Assembly: GCA_021773355.1 (NCBI GenBank)
Contig: JAJFKE010000046.1
Coordinates: 186,001-250,000, forward strand
Source of the DNA: Gammaproteobacteria bacterium
GTDB lineage: Bacteria; Pseudomonadota; Gammaproteobacteria; Pseudomonadales; Pseudohongiellaceae
Length of the DNA stretch: 64,000 bases
Direction: 5' to 3'
The notes beneath the pieces were generated by a model. The model had not been told where the DNA came from. It was given only the letters and a program-made list of their open reading frames with translations, and ran no database searches. A program made the position numbers and the translations under genes. Of this stretch, positions 39,723-47,877 are shown one piece after another. Position 1 is the first letter of the stretch, and every line of letters begins with the position of its first letter.

Positions 39723-40712
39723 ATGGAGTCTTCCCCCCATCCATATGCTGATCTAACTCCGGTAACGGTACTAGAGGCTGTGGAAAGTCTTGGTTATGAA
39801 ACCGATGCTAGAATTTTTGCATTAAACAGCTATGAAAATCGTGTTTACCAAATTGGCTTGATCGGCAAGCCTTCCATTATTGTAAAGTTTTATCGTCCTC
39901 AGCGATGGACAGCGGAACAAATCCTGGAAGAACACAGTTTTACCTTTGAACTTGCGAATATAGAAATACCGGTGGTTCCTCCAATAGTCTTTGAAGAGAA
40001 GGGCAGCCTTCTAGAATTCAACAACTTTCAGTTTTCTGTATTTGAGCAATTTCTAGGTCGGCCACCTGAACTGGATAATCTCGACAATTTGTTAGTGATG
40101 GGCCGTTTCGTTGGTCGCATACATGCAGTCGGTGCGATTAGAAATTTTTCCTCTCGAGTTTCTCTAACGGTGGATAGATTTGCCGTACGCAGTAGACAAT
40201 TTTTATTAGAAAATAATTTTCTTCCCGCAGATTTAATAGCAGCATACGAATCACTGTCACAGGATCTAATAGATAAAATTCATCATATCTTTGCTGCACA
40301 TGGGGATATTAGAGAATTGCGCATCCACGGCGATTGTCACCCAGGGAATGTGTTATGGCGGGACGGGACTCCACATTTTGTAGATTTCGATGACACGATG
40401 ACCGGACCGGCGATGCAGGATTTGTGGATGATGTTATCCGGCGATCGAAACCAGAGGCAGGCACAGCTATTGGAATTAGCCGAAGGTTATAATGAGTTTC
40501 ATGATTTCAGAGCCTCGGAGTTAGAATTGGTAGAGTCGTTGCGTACTCTTCGCCTGATGCATTATAGCGCCTGGCTAGCACGCCGCTGGCAGGACCCGGC
40601 TTTTCCAATGAGCTTTCCCTGGTTTAACACCGAGCGCTATTGGGCAGAGCATATTCTTGAGTTAAGAGAACAACTGGCACTTCTCGATGAGGCGCCACTA
40701 CGATTAATCTAG
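39723..40712 (+). CDS. srkA: Stress response Ser/Thr kinase SrkA (YihE)
   Basis: 329-residue aminoglycoside-phosphotransferase-fold protein kinase that protects E. coli from stress-induced death. ALNSYENRVYQIG is the glycine-poor nucleotide loop, RIHGDCHPGNVLWRDG the catalytic loop with Asp and Asn, and HFVDFDDTMTGPAMQDLWM the metal-binding DFDD. Length matches E. coli. The stop at 40710-40712 lies in an 11-bp motif that also holds the stop of the convergent apbE. Confidence 0.92.
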   Translation: MESSPHPYADLTPVTVLEAVESLGYETDARIFALNSYENRVYQIGLIGKPSIIVKFYRPQRWTAEQILEEHSFTFELANIEIPVVPPIVFEEKGSLLEFNNFQFSVFEQFLGRPPELDNLDNLLVMGRFVGRIHAVGAIRNFSSRVSLTVDRFAVRSRQFLLENNFLPADLIAAYESLSQDLIDKIHHIFAAHGDIRELRIHGDCHPGNVLWRDGTPHFVDFDDTMTGPAMQDLWMMLSGDRNQRQAQLLELAEGYNEFHDFRASELELVESLRTLRLMHYSAWLARRWQDPAFPMSFPWFNTERYWAEHILELREQLALLDEAPLRLI

Positions 40713-40720
40713 GGTCCCTA
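40710..40720. repeat. TAGGGTCCCTA motif shared by two convergent stop codons
   Basis: Near-palindrome of 11 bp. TAG at 40710-40712 ends srkA (+) and CTA at 40718-40720 is the TAG stop of apbE (-). The identical motif with the same double-stop arrangement is at 49279-49289. Confidence 0.65.
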
Positions 40721-41629
40721 ATTATCTGGATGCAGTCCTACACCGAAAATATGCTCCTTACTATCCATAAACACATGTGATAGCGCTGAGTCTTGTAACC
40801 AGGCTTTGGCAACAGGCTCTTCTTGCAGCATCGCTATAGTCGCTACTGAACCGGCTACTGTGCACAGATTAGCGGCCACACTGACTGCTCTAAGACCACT
40901 GCAGGGCCATCCAGTCTTGGGGTTGAGGATGTGGCTGTAGCGCTTCCTCTCATGCATGAAAAAACGCTCGTAGTCACCACTGCTGGCAAGGCCTCCGTCT
41001 AAAAGATCAATTTTGGCCATTAGGCTAGCTTGCTGTTTGGGGTTAGTAATGCCAACAGCCCAGGGTTTGTTATCTGGTTGCGCTCCGATGACGCTAAAGT
41101 CACCGCCTAAGTTGATCAAGCCATGCTCGACTCCGAGATTTCTGCCTAGTTTGGCAGCGGAATCGGCAGCGTATTCCTTGACGATTCCACCGAAATCAAT
41201 CTGCATGCCCTGTGGAATGTATAGACGGGAATTTTTCCAGGAAAGCTTATGAAGTCCTACGCGGGGAAGAATTTCGTCAATCTGCGACTGTGTAGGAACA
41301 AGCTTGTTCTTGAAGTCCCAAATTTGATTTAGAACGCCGGCGCTAATGTCGAAAAGACCATTACTTTGTTCGAAACAATTAAGTGCATGGTCGAATAGAG
41401 ATCTGGTTTCGGTGTCAATTTTTACACCCAATTTGCTGCCCGCTGAATAATTGATTTGGCTGAGGAAGCTGTCTTTTCTGAAGCGTGAATATTTTTTTTC
41501 CAGGCGAGACACTTCTGCACCTAGTTTATTAACAACCTTCTTAGCGTTGATGCGAGATTCATCGTAAATTTGAATTTCACAAAAACTTCCCATGGCCTTG
41601 AATGAGAAGCGCTTCAGACTTGGATTCAT
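40718..41629 (-). CDS. apbE: ApbE-like FAD:protein FMN transferase
   Basis: Flavin transferase that links FMN to a Thr/Ser of target proteins outside the cytoplasm. The ATG at 41629 is preferred over a TTG at 41638. The ApbE fold is clear: FSFKAMGSFCEIQIYD, IDFGGIVKEYAADSA, LINLGGDFSVIGAQP and RYSHILNPKTGWPC. At the usual metal-binding DxxxT the protein reads AGSVAT, so Gly (codon 40850-40852) replaces Asp while Thr is kept. There is no clear N-terminal export signal. It is the last gene of the TlpA-DUF4266-DUF3570 operon, which suggests a partner in that set. Confidence 0.88.
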   Translation of the reverse strand: MNPSLKRFSFKAMGSFCEIQIYDESRINAKKVVNKLGAEVSRLEKKYSRFRKDSFLSQINYSAGSKLGVKIDTETRSLFDHALNCFEQSNGLFDISAGVLNQIWDFKNKLVPTQSQIDEILPRVGLHKLSWKNSRLYIPQGMQIDFGGIVKEYAADSAAKLGRNLGVEHGLINLGGDFSVIGAQPDNKPWAVGITNPKQQASLMAKIDLLDGGLASSGDYERFFMHERKRYSHILNPKTGWPCSGLRAVSVAANLCTVAGSVATIAMLQEEPVAKAWLQDSALSHVFMDSKEHIFGVGLHPDN

Positions 41630-41685
41630 AGCTTGCAACTTTCGAATTTTTTTCGGCGAGACAGCTGTCGAATTTATAGACTGCT

Positions 41686-42843
41686 TCAGAAAGAAAAGTC
41701 AAAGCCTAAAGAGACTCTGAAATATTTTACCAATGCGGTACTGGGCTGTGTAACATTGTAGGCTGAATATTTTTCATTTGCCACGTAACGCTCTGTGGTT
41801 AACGTTGCTTTCCATGACCCCATGTCCGCTATGAAATTCAGACCGCCACTTACTGCCCCAAAAGCGGACAGACGGTAGTCACTTGACTGGTACTCAGTAA
41901 TGGGGGTTAGAAAGTTATCGATGTTGGTGAAGAAATCAGCGGAGGATTGGCTGTAATATCGCAGAATCGGCACAATCTGAAACGAGCGACCAATATTTTG
42001 ATGCCAGGACATGTCTGTGGTGTGTGAGCTAATACCAAAGTCGTCGTGGTAGTAACGGTAGTTTATGTGAAGTGCCGCATTTGCTGAGACAAAGAATCTT
42101 CTATAAGAATTACTCCAGGCTATCTGTGTCTTATCTTGCGGTCGAATGTCTCTGAGTTTGTAAGGGTCACTAAGGAACCCGGTTTGATCGGTAACACTCA
42201 GCGCAGTTTGTATACTGGATACCTGATTTATAATTTGGCTAATGGAAAAATATACAGAGCTACTTTGTTTATCTTCGTCAGTGACCCGATTGAACAGAGC
42301 TGCGTCGGTTGGGAATATGTCATCCGAAGAATAGCTGAAGCCGGCAGAGAGAGTGGTTAAATCGTTGTTAAAGTGTCGCTCACCATTTAACCCGAAATAC
42401 ACAGCACGATAGTCATCTTCTTCCGAATAGCCCATATTACCGCCCACACTACCATTCTCAAGATAGTAACGGCTACCTATGGTAATTTCGGAACGCCGAT
42501 CACGAATCCCACTTGCTCCGCTTAGGTTCACAATTGGTTTGCCATCGAGACCGGTACTGGTAAACCAGGGGGAGGCACCGCTTAGTGATTCGTAATTGGC
42601 TGCCACTTGCAAGGACATGTTTCTGCCGATGGGTGATACCAATTGAAACTGGTGTACATCGATGTCATAACGCTCCAGCTCGCCGAACGGCGTCTCGGAA
42701 CGAGATAGGTCATCCTCTTGATACTTAGAAATCTTGTAGGAAACTGTGCTTTGCGTTGGTGGGGCGTCCGCCATAGCTATTCCAGGTAATGCGAGGGCAG
42801 TGCTGGATAGCGCGATAATGCTTCGAGAGGAATTTTTTTTCAC
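41686..42843 (-). CDS. DUF3570 predicted outer-membrane protein
   Basis: 385 residues. A signal peptide (KNSSRSIIALSSTALALPGI, then AMADAPP) precedes alternating beta strands typical of an outer-membrane barrel; the terminal YFRVSLGFDFSF ends in Phe as barrels do. Twice it carries the tetrapeptide SGAS (about residues 88-91 and 108-111), similar to the S/T-G-A-T flavinylation motif of RnfG/NqrC proteins. It starts with GTG at 42843, 14 bp after the DUF4266 gene. The function is unknown; context with ApbE and a thiol protein suggests envelope redox work. Confidence 0.82.
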   Translation of the reverse strand: MKKNSSRSIIALSSTALALPGIAMADAPPTQSTVSYKISKYQEDDLSRSETPFGELERYDIDVHQFQLVSPIGRNMSLQVAANYESLSGASPWFTSTGLDGKPIVNLSGASGIRDRRSEITIGSRYYLENGSVGGNMGYSEEDDYRAVYFGLNGERHFNNDLTTLSAGFSYSSDDIFPTDAALFNRVTDEDKQSSSVYFSISQIINQVSSIQTALSVTDQTGFLSDPYKLRDIRPQDKTQIAWSNSYRRFFVSANAALHINYRYYHDDFGISSHTTDMSWHQNIGRSFQIVPILRYYSQSSADFFTNIDNFLTPITEYQSSDYRLSAFGAVSGGLNFIADMGSWKATLTTERYVANEKYSAYNVTQPSTALVKYFRVSLGFDFSF

Positions 42844-42857
42844 GAATGGATTAATCG

Positions 42858-43076
42858 TTAGTTACAGCCGCAGCCGCCACCCGCTGCGCTGTTGCCCCCA
42901 GAGGAAGCTTCCTTGCTGAAAAATATGTGGTCATTCAAGGCACTTTCCAGAACGTCCGGGTCCCAAGCCATTTCTTCTCTGGCTAGATAGCCCCGCTCCC
43001 ATGCTCGCACCTCGGTGCAGGAGGCAAGTAGGGTGACACATAACAGTAGTAAGAATGACATGCGTAGTTGGCGCAT
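42858..43076 (-). CDS. DUF4266 small lipoprotein with Cys-containing tail
   Basis: 72 residues. A signal with lipobox LLASC (Cys20) makes it a predicted lipoprotein. The mature part has VRAWERGYLAREEMAWDPDV and a flexible end SSGGNSAAGGGCGCN with two cysteines in CGC. AAGGAG eight bases before the ATG fixes the start. Sandwiched between the TlpA-like and DUF3570 genes, it could be thiol-processed by the former. The exact function is unknown to me. Confidence 0.8.
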   Translation of the reverse strand: MRQLRMSFLLLLCVTLLASCTEVRAWERGYLAREEMAWDPDVLESALNDHIFFSKEASSGGNSAAGGGCGCN

Positions 43077-43107
43077 TGCTTGGACTCCTTGGCTACATTC
43101 TTTCTGG

Positions 43108-43617
43108 CTAGTTACCTGCTAGAGAGGCCTGAATGGCTTCTTCAATACTCACGATGTCGCCCTGACGAAAACCCACGTGAACCAATTTAACCGTGCCATC
43201 TGGTTCTATGAGATAGGATGTGGGCATGCCTATTACTTCAAAAAGCTCGGCTGCCTCACCATCCGGGTCAGCCGGGATTAGAAAATCCAATGGCGTATCG
43301 GATAGGAAATCCAAACCGTCTTCAATTGGATTGTCGACGTTAATAGCCACAATCTCCAAGCCCTGATCTTTGTATTTGTTATACATGTCATTATACAAAG
43401 GTAAAGAAGTCAGGCAGGGAGCACACCAGGAGGCCCAAAAGTCTACATACACTGTCTTGCCTTCAAGACTGGCCGTGGTGATGGCAGGATGGTCCGCGTA
43501 AATTGATGGTAGATCAATATTAGGTGCTTTATCGCCTTCCTCTATTGCTGCCGCTATAGAGCTGACCGCGCTCAGAGCCAATAAGGCAAGCATCTGTGAT
43601 TTCTGCTTAAGTGTCAT
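43108..43617 (-). CDS. TlpA-like exported thioredoxin-fold protein
   Basis: 169 residues with an N-terminal signal (MLALLALSAVSSIAAAIEEG). The AhpC-TSA/redoxin domain has the active site WASWCAPCLTSLP and a cis-Pro loop IGMPTSYLIEPDG. The order of secondary elements fits TlpA/ResA thiol-disulfide reductases. It heads the four-gene operon with DUF4266, DUF3570 and ApbE, starting from AAGGGAA a few bases upstream. It may keep the CGC tail of the lipoprotein reduced; that link is inference. Confidence 0.88.
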   Translation of the reverse strand: MTLKQKSQMLALLALSAVSSIAAAIEEGDKAPNIDLPSIYADHPAITTASLEGKTVYVDFWASWCAPCLTSLPLYNDMYNKYKDQGLEIVAINVDNPIEDGLDFLSDTPLDFLIPADPDGEAAELFEVIGMPTSYLIEPDGTVKLVHVGFRQGDIVSIEEAIQASLAGN

Positions 43618-43829
43618 GAAAATTCCCTTGTATTGAGTTAACAGCCATTCAGTGGATTAATCAAATCCATTGGTGCTGGAATTAAAGCTTATCTCACCGC
43701 TTAACGAGATGTTGTGGTTTGTACTACTGTTTAGAGACCTTAAGGCCGGTCCGTTTATTACAAGTGCACATTAGAGCTGTACTGACTATAACGCATGAAA
43801 ATCGAATTCGTCTACAATCTCCATCCAAA

Positions 43830-44975
43830 TCAGATGGTTTGTAGAGATGGCTGAGCGATACTTCGTAGCAGGTGCTGCCAGCGTCGTTTCTGGGCTTTAA
43901 GCCGGTATTGAATTTCTCGATAACCATCTTTTAGTTGCAGTTGATCAAGCGAATTCAAGCTCTCCTGAATTTGTTTGCCCTTAGCCTCGTACCAAGCCTG
44001 TCGATGCTCACTCCACAGCTGGAGGGTGTTTAGAAGTTGCTCATATTCTATTTCTAAACGCGATCTCCATTTTTCAGGAATATTAAAGAGTTCACATTTC
44101 TCTGAGGCATTCTGGTACTGGATTTCCAATTTGGCTTTTTCTATTTGGGCGAGATTACAGCGTTTAAGATCTCGTGTCAGTCCGACGAAGGAGAATAGTC
44201 GAATCATCCATTTGGTTGGGTCGAAATGCCACCACTTTACGCCATTACGGTAATCCCATTGGAAAGTGTGATGATAATTGTGATATCCCTCGCCATAGGT
44301 AATAAATGCGAGCAGGCTGCTGTCTCGGGCCGAGCTGCTTTTGCTGTATGGTTGCCGTCCCCACATATGTGCTATGGAATTTATTAGATAAGTCACATGT
44401 TGACTTAGAACCAGGCGCAACAGTCCGCCGAGTAAAATCCCTGCAATTATGTCTCCGTGAATGAACCCCAGAAAGGCAGGCAGTCCTATATTCATTAGCA
44501 AAAGCAGGCTGAGGTAATGCTTGTGTTGCCACAGGACAATGGGGTCCTGTTGTAAATCTTTGGCATTGGAGTAATCGTCCTTCCCGCTTTCATAATTGCG
44601 TAATATCCAACCTATGTGCGAGAACCAAAAGCCACGGCCAGCTGAATAGGGGTCATGTTCGTTATCATCTACAAATTGGTGGTGGCGACGGTGCGCTGAT
44701 GCCCAGGTAAGAACGTCGTTTTGCAATGCGCAGGCGCCACCGAGGGCAAAGATTAAGCGCAGCAGGGGATGCGCCTTGTAAGTTTTATGAGACCAAAGTC
44801 GATGATAGCCGGCAGTAATTGACATGCCGCAGAAACCCATTAGAAGAATGAAGACAAGCCATTCGTAGAGGTCATAGCCATAAAAAAAGCCATACAGCGG
44901 GACCAAGATTACTGCAAAGGCCGGGGTTAGACTAAACAGCAGCATATTGGTCCAATTAATTGGGGCTTTTTCCAT
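43830..44975 (-). CDS. Acyl-lipid/acyl-CoA delta-9 fatty acid desaturase
   Basis: Membrane di-iron desaturase of 381 residues. The three histidine boxes are HRLWSH, HRRHH and EGYHNYHH, in the order and spacing of stearoyl-CoA-type enzymes. Four TM helices form two hairpins. The last about 100 residues are polar and helical (possible coiled coil), longer than in minimal relatives. AGGAAAAC stands before the ATG. It inserts a double bond in membrane fatty acids, plausible for cold adaptation; no regulator lies beside it. Confidence 0.93.
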   Translation of the reverse strand: MEKAPINWTNMLLFSLTPAFAVILVPLYGFFYGYDLYEWLVFILLMGFCGMSITAGYHRLWSHKTYKAHPLLRLIFALGGACALQNDVLTWASAHRRHHQFVDDNEHDPYSAGRGFWFSHIGWILRNYESGKDDYSNAKDLQQDPIVLWQHKHYLSLLLLMNIGLPAFLGFIHGDIIAGILLGGLLRLVLSQHVTYLINSIAHMWGRQPYSKSSSARDSSLLAFITYGEGYHNYHHTFQWDYRNGVKWWHFDPTKWMIRLFSFVGLTRDLKRCNLAQIEKAKLEIQYQNASEKCELFNIPEKWRSRLEIEYEQLLNTLQLWSEHRQAWYEAKGKQIQESLNSLDQLQLKDGYREIQYRLKAQKRRWQHLLRSIAQPSLQTI

Positions 44976-45055
44976 TATTCGTTTTCCTGATTATTAAAAA
45001 ATTTTCCACATGCTGTATGCAAACTCTACAATGCTTATGTTAAAGCAATTGGCCT

Positions 45056-45061
45056 TATAAT
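45056..45061 (+). promoter_or_regulatory. Candidate -10 box for slyX
   Basis: TATAAT in the divergent desaturase/slyX gap, about 150 bp before slyX. No good -35 lies 16-18 bp upstream, so support is weak. Confidence 0.25.
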
Positions 45062-45209
45062 TCCTGTATTAGCACGGATGTATGAGTTGTCATCTCTATA
45101 TAGCGTAGTATTAACAGAATAAAAGGTCGCTGTCACCGCTGTCCGTGCTGCGGAAATCGTGTTGGCGTGTATATTAAATATGCCCGGTCAGGCCGTTAGG
45201 AGCATTCTA

Positions 45210-45419
45210 GTGGAAGAAAAATTAGTAGAGCTTGAAACCAAATTTAGTTACCAAGAAGACATGTTGTCGGGCTTGAACGACATAGTAATCGTTCAACAAC
45301 GTCAACTAGATGACCTGTTAAGGGAGATGGCCTTGATTAAGCATCAATTACTGGAGTCGGCGCAGCGGGAAAGCGGGCAGCGAGCTTCCCACCAAGATGA
45401 AAAGCCCCCCCACTATTGA
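45210..45419 (+). CDS. slyX: SlyX family protein
   Basis: Small coiled-coil protein of unknown role. The start is GTG at 45210 (VEEKLVELETK), fixed by TAGGAG seven bases upstream, giving 69 residues, the usual length; an open frame back to 45159 is not needed. LETKFSYQEDMLSGLNDIVI with heptad hydrophobics and the His/Pro-rich tail EKPPHY are typical SlyX features. Confidence 0.88.
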   Translation: MEEKLVELETKFSYQEDMLSGLNDIVIVQQRQLDDLLREMALIKHQLLESAQRESGQRASHQDEKPPHY

Positions 45420-45453
45420 CAGGCACAGTGATCTGCTCAGATTTATCTGTGAT

Positions 45454-45873
45454 TTAACCGGCAACGGCTACATCATCTGCCTGCAGGCCTTTTTCTCCCT
45501 CACTGACAGCGAATTCCACTCGCTGTCCATCATGCAATACTCTATGTCCTTTTCCTCGAATTGATCGAAAATGGACGAATACATCATCGCCGCTATCGCG
45601 GGTTATAAAACCGAAACCCTTGTTGGCATTGAACCACTTAACGCTGCCACTCTCCCTGGGTAGCTTAGAATTCTCTTCGTAATAATCAGATTCGTCCTGA
45701 GTTGAGCTAGTTTGAATCCAGAAGCTACTGATTAAGATAACTATGAATAGCGAAAGGGCGAAAATAGGTAGATTTGAGGTTGTTAAAGAATATTCTTGTG
45801 TGCTCAATAGGTACAGAGGCAAGCAGGCGAGAAGTGTCATAGTAAATGATATAAATAATGGCTTTTTAAACAT
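45454..45873 (-). CDS. Membrane-anchored cold-shock domain protein
   Basis: 139 residues from the ATG at 45873, chosen because AAGAG lies eight bases ahead; a GTG at 45879 is in frame. Two hydrophobic segments (about residues 4-23 and 32-51) are followed by a short acidic linker ([14 protein letters not shown]) and a complete cold-shock domain with RNP1 KGFGFI and RNP2 VFVHF. The C-terminus QADDVAVAG is the normal CspA end. The two helices would put the nucleic-acid-binding domain on the cytoplasmic side. Its targets are unknown. Confidence 0.88.
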   Translation of the reverse strand: MFKKPLFISFTMTLLACLPLYLLSTQEYSLTTSNLPIFALSLFIVILISSFWIQTSSTQDESDYYEENSKLPRESGSVKWFNANKGFGFITRDSGDDVFVHFRSIRGKGHRVLHDGQRVEFAVSEGEKGLQADDVAVAG

Positions 45874-46215
45874 GGTCACACTCTTATTGATTTTGTAGGT
45901 ACAGCTCTATTCTTTGGGATACGCTGCGAGATAATGTTACGTCCCAGGCCGATTGATTAAGATATCTCCTGCGGTGTTGGGTTACTGGTTTGGCTGCTGC
46001 AGTCATCTTCCCTGAGAACAGTCATACCCTAAAATACACTACTGTTACAACAAATTAAATAGCTCCGGCCTCGGCCTGGAGCGCCAGAAGCTCTGTATTT
46101 CCTTAAGCTTCAATTCAGGTTGTTTTTGTTAAGTTATGAACCTACACAGGCTAATCGATGTCGATTTAGCCAGCGTAAACCCTGTAAGACCTGAAGCTTT
46201 GTTGAATGAGGATGT
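45874..46215. other. Intergenic region between CSD and glycine-zipper genes
   Basis: About 340 bp between divergent genes. It contains a GC-rich imperfect hairpin near 46062-46082 (GCTCC...GGAGC arms). I see no ORF or clear sigma70 pair. GAGG at 46208-46211 is the ribosome site of the next gene. Confidence 0.5.
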
Positions 46216-46743
46216 ATGATGAAAACCAGACTTATATGCACAATGGCAGTTCTTGGATTGCTGTCTAGTCAATCTTGGGCGGAAACCAGCTATGAAACCG
46301 CTACGGTAGTCGAATCCCGTGCTATCTATGAGGTAGTCGAAGTATCTACGCCACAGGAACAGTGTTGGGAAGAAGAGTCAGTGGTTGAACGCTACGGCAG
46401 TGACCACGGTTCCAAGACCCCGGTTCTGCTAAGCACCATCATTGGTGGGGCAATTGGCAACGCGGTTGGGCACAACAAATCGAATCAACGGGTTGGTGCA
46501 GTTCTTGGCGCTATGTTGGGACACTCTATAGGACGTGATATTATGCGCCGCAACGAACAGCCAAATAGCCGTCAATATCAGACAATACAGCGCTGCGAAA
46601 CGGTCTACCGGCAGCATGAAGAGGAGCGCTTGGTGGGTTATCAAGTGACCTATTTGTATAACGGAGAAGAGTTCTCTGTTAGGACTAATAGCGATCCTGG
46701 AGAAGAGATACGGGTGCGGGTTAGCGTTCAGCCGGTTTTGTAA
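46216..46743 (+). CDS. Glycine-zipper 2TM domain envelope protein
   Basis: 175 residues with a cleavable signal (LICTMAVLGLLSSQSWAETS). The glycine-zipper segment (about residues 75-105) reads STIIGGAIGNAVGHNKS and GAVLGAMLGHSIGRDIM, as in SlyB/Rickettsia 17-kDa-type proteins. The end (VTYLYNGEEFSVRTNSDPGE) matches the YMGG-like surface-antigen tail. There is no lipobox cysteine. It precedes the PepSY gene and the two-component system, and may be part of their envelope-stress circuit. Confidence 0.85.
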   Translation: MMKTRLICTMAVLGLLSSQSWAETSYETATVVESRAIYEVVEVSTPQEQCWEEESVVERYGSDHGSKTPVLLSTIIGGAIGNAVGHNKSNQRVGAVLGAMLGHSIGRDIMRRNEQPNSRQYQTIQRCETVYRQHEEERLVGYQVTYLYNGEEFSVRTNSDPGEEIRVRVSVQPVL

Positions 46744-46779
46744 AGCGGTTTCATGGCCGGCTAATGCCCAGTCCAGCAA

Positions 46780-47124
46780 ATGAGGGATATTTTGAGCAAA
46801 ATTTCGACTTTTAGTTTCATCACCATATTACTTTTAGGAGTGGTACAGCTAGTTCATGCCCAAATACCTATTCAGCCGGCACAGATAGATCTAAATAGAA
46901 ACACTGACTCTAGAGACATTCGAAATAATCCCCAGGAGAATGCCAGAGTCACGGAACGACAGGCCGTCGCTCTGGCCAAACAACGATTTGCAGGGAATAT
47001 ACTGCGGATTAGTTTGGTTGGTGAAGGAAACACGCAACGCTATCAGATTCGAATGGAAAATGAAGGCAAAGTATTCACTGTATTTGTGGATGTCGCCACG
47101 GGAAGAATAAGCGGTGGTGGCTAG
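46780..47124 (+). CDS. Small exported PepSY-domain protein
   Basis: 114 residues. A hydrophobic signal (FITILLLGVVQLVHA) leads to a single PepSY domain (TERQAVALAKQRFAGNILRI to VFVDVATGRISGGG). The start could be ATG at 46780 or TTG at 46792; GAGG before the latter favours TTG. Small PepSY proteins often adjoin PhoPQ-like systems and act as periplasmic modulators. It lies 44 bp before the response regulator, probably co-transcribed. Confidence 0.85.
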   Translation: MRDILSKISTFSFITILLLGVVQLVHAQIPIQPAQIDLNRNTDSRDIRNNPQENARVTERQAVALAKQRFAGNILRISLVGEGNTQRYQIRMENEGKVFTVFVDVATGRISGGG

Positions 47125-47167
47125 ATAGTTCGCGTTAGGACTAAACGTTAATCTGAGGTAGTTCAGC

Positions 47168-47845
47168 ATGCGATTACTGGTCGTAGAAGATGAAAGCTTG
47201 TTGCGACAGCAATTGGAACAAGGATTGTCCAAGCAAGGCTATGTAGTAGATGTAGCGGAAGATGGAAAATCTGGCCTGTACTATGCAACCGAATATGACT
47301 TCGATGCGGCTATTATAGATCTTGGGCTGCCTGAAATTGATGGTATCTCCCTCATTCAACAGATTCGCTCCGCTGGCAAGGAATATCCCATACTGATTCT
47401 GACCGCCCGTGGAGATTGGCAGGATAAGGTGGCTGGGCTAGATGCCGGGGCGGACGACTATGTGGTGAAGCCATTCCAATTGGAAGAGATTGTGGCCAGA
47501 CTAAATGCCTTGCTGCGGCGAGCGGCTGGATTCGCAAAACCCAAGTTGGAATTTGGCAGGCTAAGCCTAGATATTGCGGCAAAACGCTTGCTGGTAAATG
47601 AGCAGAGTGTGGATCTCACAGCATATGAATATAAGATGCTTGAATACTTGATGTTGCATCCTGGGCAGGTTATTTCTAAAACTGAATTGACAGAACATTT
47701 GTATGCTCAAGATTACGACCGTGATAGCAATGTATTGGAAGTTTTCGTGAGACGCCTGCGGCAGAAGCTGGATCCTGATCAAACTCTCAAGCCTATCGAA
47801 ACAGTGCGTGGACAGGGTTATCGATTTAGTCTTGCAGAATCCTGA
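47168..47845 (+). CDS. OmpR/PhoP-family response regulator
   Basis: 225 residues: receiver domain (residues 1-115) with phosphoacceptor Asp in IIDLGLPEIDG, Thr in LTARGDW and Lys in VVKPFQ, then a winged-helix DNA-binding domain with TAYEYKMLEYLMLHPGQVIS and VFVRRLRQKLD. The closest style is PhoP/QseB. It is followed 32 bp later by its histidine kinase, so it forms a classic pair. Confidence 0.94.
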   Translation: MRLLVVEDESLLRQQLEQGLSKQGYVVDVAEDGKSGLYYATEYDFDAAIIDLGLPEIDGISLIQQIRSAGKEYPILILTARGDWQDKVAGLDAGADDYVVKPFQLEEIVARLNALLRRAAGFAKPKLEFGRLSLDIAAKRLLVNEQSVDLTAYEYKMLEYLMLHPGQVISKTELTEHLYAQDYDRDSNVLEVFVRRLRQKLDPDQTLKPIETVRGQGYRFSLAES

Positions 47846-47877
47846 TATTATTCGAGCGAGCTAATGGGCAGCAACAT

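Noticed and set aside
43665..43685. FNR-like TTGAT half-site before the TlpA-like gene.
   Set aside because: The second half (ATCAA at proper spacing) is absent; the sequence is a simple 6-bp hairpin TGGATT/AATCCA.
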